A stretch of DNA of 35,921 nucleotides from Clostridia bacterium. Its GTDB lineage: Bacteria; Bacillota; Clostridia; DUPQ01. The notes beneath the pieces are model-generated. The model saw only the letters and a list, made by a program, of their open reading frames with translations. It had not been told where the DNA came from and ran no database searches. The position numbers were made by a program, and so were the translations under genes. Within the stretch, counting starts at the first letter, position 1; every line of letters begins with the position of its first letter. Below are positions 8,395 to 14,903 of the stretch, piece by piece. Location of the stretch: positions 1-35,921 of the forward strand of contig JAUVJE010000001.1 of the NCBI GenBank assembly GCA_030592355.1, given 5' to 3'.

Positions 8395-9318
8395 TTAAGG
8401 TTTTTCAGTTCTTTTTCTATTTGTTTTTTCTATCCAGCCGTCTTTGTTCGTCTGCCGGCTCCTGGCTATGGCAAGAGACCCTTCCACCACATTGTCTGTG
8501 ATAGTCGAACCTGCTGCAATATACGTGTTTTTCTCTACCTCAACGGGTGCTATCAGCGTCGTATTACAACCGATAAACGCATTGTCACCAATAATCGTTT
8601 TGCTTTTGACTTTACCGTCATAGTTAGCGGTTATAACCCCGCATGATATATTGCAGTTTTTCCCCACATGCGAATCGCCGACATATGCCAGGTGCGGGAT
8701 GACGGTTTTGTCTTTTATCGTGGATTTTTTAACTTCTGCAAAAGCTCCTACTTTTACCCTGTTTCCCAGGATATTGTCCGGGCGGATATGTGCAAATGGT
8801 CCGATTTTGCATTCATCTCCCAATTCACTTCCCCTTACCACCGATTTAACAACTTCGCAATTATCGCCTATTACGCTGTCTTCAATTATCGAATCAGGCC
8901 CCAGAACACAGTTGCTGCCGATTTCACAAACGCCTGAAATATATGTGTTTGGATAAATTATAGTTCCCCTGCCTATCCTGATGTTCACATCAATATATGA
9001 GTCTTCAATACTTAGAAGCCTGACGCCTTCATTCACAAGAGCACTATTTACCTCAAGCCTTACAGCATTAATCGCATCGTGGAATTGAAGCCCTGTGTGA
9101 ATTTCTTCCATCATCTCCGATGCAGAACCCGGCCCCTTTTCAAGAATATATGAATCCAGATAAAACATATCATTGTAAAAAACATTATCAGCCTCACGTG
9201 AATACTCATGCCCCGCTGCTGCCAGTTTTCTATTTAGATGTTCCTTGGGTGTCATTCCCATGATTTTCTCGTCTGCAAATTTCTCGAAATATTTTCTTGT
9301 CTCAACCCTGTACTTCAT
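8395..9318 (-). CDS. GlmU-like acetyltransferase domain protein lacking the uridylyltransferase domain
   Basis: A 307-aa protein. From about residue 85 it matches the linker and left-handed beta-helix of GlmU: SYIDVNIRIGRGTIIYPN (107-124), GPFAHIRP (173-180), PHLAYVGDSHVGK (208-220), ANYDGK (231-236), AAGSTIT (268-274) and the terminal ARSRQTNKDGW. His209 corresponds to the catalytic His of the E. coli enzyme (H363), so acetyl transfer to glucosamine 1-phosphate is plausible. The usual N-terminal pyrophosphorylase domain of about 230 residues is absent and is replaced by roughly 80 residues I do not recognise. The start has GAGG seven nt upstream, and the stop of the previous gene is 9 nt away, so this is a genuine short gene, not a broken one. 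UTP:GlcNAc-1-P transfer must be done elsewhere. Confidence 0.88.
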   Translation of the reverse strand: MKYRVETRKYFEKFADEKIMGMTPKEHLNRKLAAAGHEYSREADNVFYNDMFYLDSYILEKGPGSASEMMEEIHTGLQFHDAINAVRLEVNSALVNEGVRLLSIEDSYIDVNIRIGRGTIIYPNTYISGVCEIGSNCVLGPDSIIEDSVIGDNCEVVKSVVRGSELGDECKIGPFAHIRPDNILGNRVKVGAFAEVKKSTIKDKTVIPHLAYVGDSHVGKNCNISCGVITANYDGKVKSKTIIGDNAFIGCNTTLIAPVEVEKNTYIAAGSTITDNVVEGSLAIARSRQTNKDGWIEKTNRKRTEKP

Positions 9319-9327
9319 TCATATACC

Positions 9328-10071
9328 TCAATCACATATTTTTCTGTTTAGGATAGTGTTTTTTAATGTATTATCAACACCATTAAAATGTATAAACGCC
9401 GCGAGGAAATCAAACATGGGATAAAATGAACCGAATACCGTTTTCTTTATCAGTCCCATTTTCGTTAAGTCCTCAACAACAAACATACTGTGCCTGATTT
9501 CCGACATATCAATAAAAATATTTTCTTCATTACTAAGCGTATCCACCATGCCCTCAAGCTCGCTCAATTTCATATTGCAAAGCAGCACCGGTGTTTTCAA
9601 TTCTCTTTTTAAAAATGAATCTAAGGATGCCATCTCAAAAGATTTCTGTTTAAAAAGATAATCCAATCTGTAATCCCCGAAGGAGCAGTGCACGATTATC
9701 GGTTTACCCCTCTCAGAAGCCATCTGGTAAAATTCCCGGAATTCCGGTGTGTCAAAATCATAACCGTGAACGGTTGGATATATTCGAAAAGCATCATATT
9801 CAAATGACTCGTCAGCCCTTTTGATATCATACATGGTATTTGGAAGCATGGGATTTATTGACGCTGCCAACCTATATCCGCTGCTTTTAATAATAACCGA
9901 CAATTCAAGATCGCCCTCAAAAGGGTCATTATAGAAAACCGCTCCAAGGCTGCTGACCAAACCTGTTTCAATACCATGTTTTTGGTGCATGCTTCTCAAT
10001 CCATCGAAATCAATTTGTTTTCTTTTGGCAAAAGGCCAGGTCCCCACAAAACAATTATAATCTGTTTTCAT
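9328..10071 (-). CDS. Amidohydrolase-fold protein with lost metal ligands
   Basis: A 247-aa TIM-barrel protein related to the amidohydrolase 2 family and to the gene just upstream. Where active members have HxH near the N-terminus, this one reads NCF (residues 6-8, followed by VGTWPF). The later His of the barrel is replaced (LLCNMKLSE) and the conserved Asp near the C-terminus is replaced (FGSFYPMF). Only the HCSFGD histidine remains. It is therefore probably non-catalytic, perhaps a partner subunit of its neighbour, or an enzyme with a different mechanism. It starts with an ATGA overlap with the upstream gene and GGAGG six nt before the ATG, which indicates coupled translation and equal amounts. 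Confidence 0.75.
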   Translation of the reverse strand: MKTDYNCFVGTWPFAKRKQIDFDGLRSMHQKHGIETGLVSSLGAVFYNDPFEGDLELSVIIKSSGYRLAASINPMLPNTMYDIKRADESFEYDAFRIYPTVHGYDFDTPEFREFYQMASERGKPIIVHCSFGDYRLDYLFKQKSFEMASLDSFLKRELKTPVLLCNMKLSELEGMVDTLSNEENIFIDMSEIRHSMFVVEDLTKMGLIKKTVFGSFYPMFDFLAAFIHFNGVDNTLKNTILNRKICD

Positions 10072-10805
10072 CTCCTGCCTCCGAAAACCCTGAGGGCATT
10101 TTTATAGTAAATTTTATCTTTTTGGTCCTTCGTCAGGCGGGCTTCCTCTACCTGTGCAATGCACTGTCTGCCTCCCGACGGCATATCAGTTCCAAATAAA
10201 AGCCGGTCTTCACCGATAGCTTCAAAAGCATAATCAATATCGCCGGTTCCAATCATTGTTCCTGAGAAATCCGTATACACATTATCGAGGTCGCTTATAC
10301 ATCTGATTCCAAAATAAACATTGCCTCCCATATGCGCCATTATAATTTTAAGTTCCGGGTAACGAAGGGCAAGGTGCCGTACATTTTCCGCAGTACTTTC
10401 ATTGTCCAGCTGTCCGGTAGCTTTTTGGAATGCATGAACAAGAATGGGCACATTGTATTTAATGCATTTCTCGGCTATATCATCAATCCTGTAATCGTCG
10501 CATTTCGCCGCTACCCATAACTTAACCCCTTCCATCCCGGCGTCAAGTCCTTTTTCCAGAACATCCAGTTTATTATTATGAGTTGGGTCAACATACACAT
10601 ATCCTGAGATTAGTTCCGGCCGTTCTTTCATAAAACCGAGTGTCAGTGAATTGAGGTAATTTATTTCATCGTAATCCGGGTAATGTGAAGCCAGCGATGA
10701 AATATAAACCCTGCTTAAACCAAAGGTCTCGCAGGCCTTTAGGATTGTCCTTTTATCATCTTTATAGTGGTTGGCCCAAAGATGGGCATGTGCGTCGATT
10801 ATCAT
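10068..10805 (-). CDS. Amidohydrolase 2 family metal-dependent hydrolase
   Basis: A 245-aa cytoplasmic TIM-barrel hydrolase. The full ligand set of the family is visible: HAH at residues 6-8 (IDAHAHLW), VHAF around residue 125, AHMGGN around 158 and FGTDMPSG near 210. The family hydrolyses or decarboxylates cyclic amides, lactones and aromatic acids; the substrate here is not known. It is the first gene of an operon with its inactive-looking paralog, the GlmU-like and the Prs-like genes. The start ATG has a GAGGGTAGG region immediately upstream. Confidence 0.82.
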   Translation of the reverse strand: MIIDAHAHLWANHYKDDKRTILKACETFGLSRVYISSLASHYPDYDEINYLNSLTLGFMKERPELISGYVYVDPTHNNKLDVLEKGLDAGMEGVKLWVAAKCDDYRIDDIAEKCIKYNVPILVHAFQKATGQLDNESTAENVRHLALRYPELKIIMAHMGGNVYFGIRCISDLDNVYTDFSGTMIGTGDIDYAFEAIGEDRLLFGTDMPSGGRQCIAQVEEARLTKDQKDKIYYKNALRVFGGRR

Positions 10806-10822
10806 ATCCTACCCTCATATAG

Positions 10823-10851
10823 ATTATAGCTTTATATTAAAAAAGCCGCAA
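10823..10851 (-). promoter_or_regulatory. Promoter of the amidohydrolase-glmU-prs-like operon
   Basis: On the minus strand TTGCGG (plus 10846-10851), 17 nt, then a perfect TATAAT (plus 10823-10828). Predicted initiation is only about 10-12 nt before the ATG of the first amidohydrolase, so the leader would be very short. The operon may additionally be read from the spoVG promoter, since I see no convincing terminator in the 157-nt gap after spoVG. Confidence 0.5.
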
Positions 10852-10962
10852 GAACACACTTACAGCATATTATTTCAATATTGATGCCAACGGTTTGATT
10901 ATCTAATTTTCCCCGTGTTTCGTCTAACATTCCCCATAACCATACAGTCATTCAATTAAAGG

Positions 10963-11241
10963 TTATTCCATCACGGGTTCCGGCTCATCTTCAACTTCTG
11001 CATATTTCTCAAAGATAAGTTTCTCCAGCATTTTCCTGGTTTCTGAGTTAATGGGATGCGCAATGTCTTTAAATTGTCCGTCCGGAGTTTTTCTGCTCGG
11101 CATTGCGATAAATAACCCATTCTGACTTTCAATTACTTTGATGTCATGTACAGCAAAGCATTCATCGATAGTCAAGGAAACCACAGCTTTCATTTTGCCG
11201 CCTGTTGCGATTTTTCTGATGCGTACATCCGTAACTTGCAT
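10963..11241 (-). CDS. spoVG: Septation/sporulation regulator SpoVG
   Basis: A 92-aa protein, the usual SpoVG length, with the conserved N-terminus (MQVTDVRIRKI), the central GLFIAMPSRKTPDGQFKDIAHPI segment divided across residues 46-68, and an acidic C-terminal tail. SpoVG is a small nucleic-acid-binding protein that affects sporulation, septation and virulence or cell wall genes in different Bacillota. The start has AAAGGTGG upstream at a good distance. In Bacillus subtilis the genes spoVG, glmU and prs are adjacent; here the same order holds with two amidohydrolase genes inserted. Confidence 0.97.
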   Translation of the reverse strand: MQVTDVRIRKIATGGKMKAVVSLTIDECFAVHDIKVIESQNGLFIAMPSRKTPDGQFKDIAHPINSETRKMLEKLIFEKYAEVEDEPEPVME

Positions 11242-11279
11242 TTCTAGCCCACCTTTCCGCAGATTAGCAAAAATGCTTT

Positions 11280-11314
11280 TAACAGATTTCTGACATTTAT
11301 TATGTTATCTGTTA
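11280..11314. repeat. Inverted repeat in the spoVG leader
   Basis: A perfect 8-bp inverted repeat, TAACAGAT (11280-11287) and ATCTGTTA (11307-11314), is separated by 19 nt. It lies between the spoVG -10 box and the spoVG ribosome binding site, so it could be an operator or an RNA hairpin in the 5' leader. Confidence 0.5.
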
Positions 11315-11319
11315 ATTAG

Positions 11320-11348
11320 ATTATACTCCTATACTTGTCAATTCACAA
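11320..11348 (-). promoter_or_regulatory. Candidate promoter of spoVG
   Basis: On the minus strand TTGTGA (plus 11343-11348), 17 nt, then TATAAT (plus 11320-11325). In Bacillus subtilis spoVG is driven by sigma-H, and I could not find a convincing sigma-H pair here. A TTGACA also lies inside the spacer but is only 10 nt from the TATAAT and cannot pair with it. Confidence 0.5.
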
Positions 11349-11413
11349 ATATACACCCAAATATTGACAAATTTCCTCTATCAGGTAAGCCGAATTTTTA
11401 AAGCGCATATATA

Positions 11414-11447
11414 AAAAACCCATCTGCGATACAGATGGGTTTTTTGA
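11414..11447 (-). terminator. Terminator after the MerR-GGDEF gene (possibly bidirectional)
   Basis: Inverted repeat AAAAAACCCATCTG with CAGATGGGTTTTTT around a 5-6-nt loop. The A-run and T-run on either side make it a good intrinsic terminator in both directions. It lies a few nt after the stop of the MerR-GGDEF gene and upstream of spoVG, insulating the two. Confidence 0.85.
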
Positions 11448-11460
11448 ATCTTTTAAATTA

Positions 11461-12390
11461 TTATATAGGTTTTGTATTTAATTTTTCTTTAATGTCTCCT
11501 GTAAAAACCTCTACCCGGTCCCTGCCGTTGTGTTTTGCAAGATACATGGCTGACTCTGCAAGATGCGTGAACTCTTCCGCATTCTTTGGATTAGTATCAA
11601 TATACGCTACTCCAACCGTTACAGTAACAGGTTCCTTAATCCCAAGATAACTGAAATCCATTTCTCTTATTCCCCTACAGATTTTCTGAGCCAGTTCAAG
11701 ACTCTTATTCTTTTCCAGATCGACCCTGATTATAAATTCATCACCGCCTACTCTTTCTAGGTTCGACTTGTATCCCCTGATGATTCCTTCTCCCCCCGGC
11801 AGAAGGTTTACTACCTCGCGGAAAATTGCATCAAGGATAGCATCGCCTATCTTTCGACCGTAATTATCATTGAGGCTTTTGAACTTATCAATATCAAGGA
11901 CCATTGTCGTTATGTTCTTTCCGCTCTTCAGCGCAGTTTGGAGTATTTCCTCGAAACCCCAGTCGAATGCCTTTCCATGGTCAATTGCCATTTTCCCGTT
12001 AAAAACAACCATATCGTTTATCTCCTTTAAATTGACTTTTTTCCCGTCAGGAAGACCTTGGATTACCATCATGAGGTTTTCAATTCCCATGCTTTTAAAT
12101 TGAGCCCTGTCGAGATCAATCCTGGCCTGTGTATATTTCTCGTTTAACCTGAGTATCAAGCTTCCTTTTTCCATCGACAATTTCATCAGGTCGGCTATCT
12201 CTGACAATGAAAATCCCAGGGACTTCAGCATATTGATTATCTTCAGGTCGCGCTCCTGAGAATCATCATAATGCCTATAGCCCGTAAACCTATCGGTCTC
12301 AGCCGGCTCCAGCAGCCCAATTTCCTCGTAGTGATGCAAAGCCCGGACGGTTACCTTATTCTTCCTGGCGAATTCACCTATTTTTAACAT
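11461..12390 (-). CDS. MerR-type DNA-binding domain fused to a GGDEF (diguanylate cyclase) domain
   Basis: A 309-aa soluble protein. Residues 1-70 are a MerR winged helix (MLKIGEFARKNKVTVRALHHYE, given in part; GYRHYDD at 37-43), about 75-115 a likely dimerisation coiled coil, and 140-297 a GGDEF domain. The signature is intact (VGGDEFII, GGDEF at 215-219), as are the metal- and substrate-binding DIDKFKSLNDNYG (166-178). The usual RxxD inhibitory site five residues before GGDEF reads GYKS, so product inhibition is probably absent. It may make cyclic di-GMP or use the domain as a nucleotide sensor. The operator and 19-bp-spacer promoter in front of it indicate autoregulation. It is monocistronic, with its own terminator. 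Confidence 0.92.
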   Translation of the reverse strand: MLKIGEFARKNKVTVRALHHYEEIGLLEPAETDRFTGYRHYDDSQERDLKIINMLKSLGFSLSEIADLMKLSMEKGSLILRLNEKYTQARIDLDRAQFKSMGIENLMMVIQGLPDGKKVNLKEINDMVVFNGKMAIDHGKAFDWGFEEILQTALKSGKNITTMVLDIDKFKSLNDNYGRKIGDAILDAIFREVVNLLPGGEGIIRGYKSNLERVGGDEFIIRVDLEKNKSLELAQKICRGIREMDFSYLGIKEPVTVTVGVAYIDTNPKNAEEFTHLAESAMYLAKHNGRDRVEVFTGDIKEKLNTKPI

Positions 12391-12411
12391 GACATGTCAT
12401 CTCCCGATATA

Positions 12412-12442
12412 AGTATAGACCCTTACGCAAGGTAAGAGTCAA
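12412..12442 (-). promoter_or_regulatory. MerR-type promoter with 19-bp spacer and palindromic operator
   Basis: On the minus strand TTGACT (plus 12437-12442) and TATACT (plus 12412-12417) are separated by 19 nt instead of 17. The spacer carries a near-perfect palindrome GACTCTTAC-N5-GTAAGGGTC, with one mismatched pair. An over-long spacer containing the operator is the hallmark of promoters untwisted by MerR-family activators. It lies about 20 nt before the ATG of the MerR-GGDEF gene, whose protein is the obvious ligand of the site. Confidence 0.85.
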
Positions 12443-12470
12443 CCCTGGCAGGTTAATTTACTTTCACCAT

Positions 12471-12543
12471 CCGGCAATAATGACATTCCGGCGACTGGTT
12501 CTGATTTTTAATCAACCAGTCTCTTTTCATGACAATATGCCGG
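12471..12543. repeat. Nested inverted repeat (structured intergenic element)
   Basis: An inner hairpin, GACTGGTT (12493-12500) with AACCAGTC (12514-12521), is extended by GATT/AATC around a TTT loop. It is enclosed by an outer 6-bp arm, CCGGCA (12471-12476) with TGCCGG (12538-12543). It lies in the 248-nt gap between the MerR-GGDEF promoter and the terminator of the rhamnose operon, neither of which explains it. A T-rich stretch follows the inner hairpin on the plus strand, so a terminator for plus-strand transcripts is one option. Confidence 0.55.
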
Positions 12544-12592
12544 ATTTACTGCGTTCGGTGCGGCTTTTAGTAACAATTTGTCTATATATACA

Positions 12593-12620
12593 GAAAACCC
12601 GGTCTTTTGACCGGGTTTAA
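12593..12620 (-). terminator. Terminator of the rhamnose operon
   Basis: A perfect 10-bp inverted repeat, AAACCCGGTC (12595-12604) and GACCGGGTTT (12609-12618) with a 4-nt loop, lies 20 nt past the stop of the aldolase gene. The T-run on the minus strand follows the stem. It marks the end of the PHP-GH106-rhaB-rhaI-aldolase transcript. Confidence 0.92.
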
Positions 12621-12638
12621 TCGTATTTTTTACGTTGC

Positions 12639-13679
12639 TTATTTTTTCAGAAGGTTTTTCCTGTATTTGACGCCTTCCCAGTTTTTGATGAAATCTATGT
12701 CCTCCTGCTTCATCGGGACGGGAGTCATTTTCTTTGCTTTTGCATTCTCCATGATGTAAGCCAGGGCGACAATGCTTTCTTCCATAGTGAGGGCTTCTTT
12801 ATAATTTGTCTTGTAAATGACTTCCCCGGTCCCCCCGTTAATGTTTATCTTATTCCCGCAGCAGCCATCAGCCACGTTTCCGCTAAGATATGCAGCCTGG
12901 TCAGGATAAAGTATATTCGCCTCGAACCATTTTGAATCACGCCCTGTTCCTTTAAAATAACCTTTCAGTATTTCAGATTTGCTTACGAAAGTATCTTCGC
13001 CTGTTTCTTCAAGTCCTACATATTCAAATTCGTTGGGAAGATCCAGTTCTTCTAGTATTGCTTCGCTTACCATTTCATGGAGCATGACGCACTCGTCGTA
13101 ATCATCTGATGAAACAAGTATGCCGTGGCTTTCCATGAAAATTATCTTAGGCATTACATCGTGGTCATCCAAGAGATGTTTGATTCCCAGGGTAAGGTCA
13201 AACCCGGGAGTGATGTAAGGCACCCATGCATACCCGTATTCGGATTTCCCGAATATTTTATCTGCAATTGATTTGCCTTCCTTTGTACAGCAAAGCAAGT
13301 TTGCATATACGGAATGCGTATGTAATACATAGTCATAAACCAACGAATGGAAACCCGCTTCAACAGACGCCCTCATACCATCCTTAAGTCCGGGAAGAGT
13401 TACGGTATTCGCTTTTACAAATGCGGTGCTGTCCTTATAAAAATCAGTATCTGATTCCAAATCAACTTCTGCATAATATTTTTGGATTTCCTTGTACTTA
13501 ATTACTACGAAACCGTCATCTACCTTCATATCCTTAAGTTTGTAGCCTGACGCCTTTACAGCCATAAATTCGTCATTCAATTTTACGGAGGTGTTTCCAC
13601 CGCCGCCCTGTGCATAGTCTGCCCTGACTCCCAGTGCCTGCGACATTTTTGCAAATTGTTTCAATTTTTTCTCAAACAT
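12639..13679 (-). CDS. Class II aldolase, probable rhamnulose-1-phosphate aldolase
   Basis: A 346-aa class II (zinc) aldolase/adducin-fold enzyme with the glycine-rich phosphate site (GGGGNTSVK, about 26-34), the zinc histidines in LHTHSVYANLL and the ESHG motif. From its place as last gene of a rhamnose operon it should split L-rhamnulose 1-phosphate into dihydroxyacetone phosphate and L-lactaldehyde. It is longer than E. coli RhaD (274 aa) and resembles the aldolase half of the bifunctional aldolase/dehydrogenase proteins of Bacillus, but the C-terminal short-chain dehydrogenase half is absent. Lactaldehyde must be handled by another enzyme. The start has GGAG six nt upstream, 10 nt after the rhaI stop. 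Confidence 0.85.
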   Translation of the reverse strand: MFEKKLKQFAKMSQALGVRADYAQGGGGNTSVKLNDEFMAVKASGYKLKDMKVDDGFVVIKYKEIQKYYAEVDLESDTDFYKDSTAFVKANTVTLPGLKDGMRASVEAGFHSLVYDYVLHTHSVYANLLCCTKEGKSIADKIFGKSEYGYAWVPYITPGFDLTLGIKHLLDDHDVMPKIIFMESHGILVSSDDYDECVMLHEMVSEAILEELDLPNEFEYVGLEETGEDTFVSKSEILKGYFKGTGRDSKWFEANILYPDQAAYLSGNVADGCCGNKININGGTGEVIYKTNYKEALTMEESIVALAYIMENAKAKKMTPVPMKQEDIDFIKNWEGVKYRKNLLKK

Positions 13680-13689
13680 TATTTTCTCC

Positions 13690-14901
13690 TTATGACCATC
13701 CCTGGCCGTATCCTCTTTCTCTTTTCTTTTCTTCGTGTCCGCACGCGAGATATGCTTTCATGGGGTCTGTATCCAATCCCATCTCTTCCCTGACCCGGGC
13801 TAACAGAGGACGCACATCAGTTTCAAACGCCTCCCTGACACAGGCTTCCGCACCGAGAACATCGTTATTCATCCTTGCTTCTTCAAGTTTTTTCCTGTCC
13901 ACAAGCAATGCCTTGGCATGTGCGGTCTGTACATTCAGAACAGAACGCAGCATCGCAGGAACCTTTGGCTCTATGCTGTGGCACTGGTCTATCATATATG
14001 ATATGCCTTTTGCGCAGGCACTTGTGCTTTCATCAAGGGTTGCATCAATTATTTCATTGAAAATCAAGAACAGTTCATAAGGTTTGATTGAACCTACGAT
14101 AAGGTCGTCGTCTGCGTATTTCTTATTGTTGAAATGGAATCCGCCAAGTTTTCCCTCATCAATTAAAGTGGCAACTATCTGCTCGATATTAACTTCCTGA
14201 GCATGATGGCCGAGATCTACAAGTACCGTTCCCTTTTTTCCAACCTTATTGGCAAGCAGCATTGACATCCCCCAGTCGTTGATATCAGTATGATAAAACG
14301 CCGGTTCGAATGCCTTATACTCAATAAACATCTTCATATTCTCGTCCATGGCTTTATCAAGGGTAAGAAGACTTTCAATCATCCAGTTCTTCCTTTTTCT
14401 GAAACTGCCCTGTCCGGGGTAATTTGTTCCATCTGCAAACCAAAGGCTGATTTCCTTGGATTTAAATTTTCTGGCTATGTCAACACATTCAATCATGTGG
14501 TCAGTGGCCATTTTCCTGATTGCAGGATCTGCATTGCAAACGCTTCCAAGCATGTATTCATCACTTTGGAAAAGGTTTGGATTAACCGCACCTATTCTGA
14601 GTCCCTTCTGCCTTGCATAGTTGCCTGCATCTTCGTAATCGTCTACTTTATCCCATGGAATATGAACGGCTACGCTGGGACATACACCGGTAAACTTATT
14701 TACCATAGCGGCATCATCCAGCTTTTCATAAAGATTCCTTGGCATCCCGATTTGTTTGAAAACCTTGAACCGAGTCCCGGAATCCCCATATCCCCATGAA
14801 GGCGTCTCAATCGCAAGATCCTTTATGTTCTTTTTAACCCAGTCGGTGCTAAGTCCTGCATTGCCGAGTTTTTCTTCAAGTATTTTATATTCTATATTCA
14901 T
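13690..14901 (-). CDS. rhaI: L-rhamnose isomerase, Gram-positive/Pseudomonas type (RhaI)
   Basis: A 403-aa TIM-barrel isomerase converting L-rhamnose to L-rhamnulose, of the RhaI type rather than the E. coli RhaA type. Visible motifs are SLWFADGTNYPGQGSF, FIEYKAFEPAFYHTD with the metal-binding Glu, LVDLGHHAQEVNIEQ and GGFHFNNKKYADDDL, which supply the metal ligands and the general base. Two adjacent ATGs exist. The second (14901) lies five nt after AAGGAG, the first only two, so the second is the likelier start. The gene abuts the rhaB stop, so translation is coupled. Confidence 0.92.
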   Translation of the reverse strand: MNIEYKILEEKLGNAGLSTDWVKKNIKDLAIETPSWGYGDSGTRFKVFKQIGMPRNLYEKLDDAAMVNKFTGVCPSVAVHIPWDKVDDYEDAGNYARQKGLRIGAVNPNLFQSDEYMLGSVCNADPAIRKMATDHMIECVDIARKFKSKEISLWFADGTNYPGQGSFRKRKNWMIESLLTLDKAMDENMKMFIEYKAFEPAFYHTDINDWGMSMLLANKVGKKGTVLVDLGHHAQEVNIEQIVATLIDEGKLGGFHFNNKKYADDDLIVGSIKPYELFLIFNEIIDATLDESTSACAKGISYMIDQCHSIEPKVPAMLRSVLNVQTAHAKALLVDRKKLEEARMNNDVLGAEACVREAFETDVRPLLARVREEMGLDTDPMKAYLACGHEEKKRERGYGQGWS

Positions 14902-14903
14902 CA

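Noticed and set aside
11331..11342. TTGACA box as the spoVG -35
   Set aside because: It is only 10 nt from the TATAAT, and no -10-like hexamer lies at 16-18 nt. TTGTGA further upstream has the correct spacing.
13154..13363. Minus-strand 69-codon frame inside the aldolase gene
   Set aside because: A shadow frame fully within a well-supported gene with family motifs.
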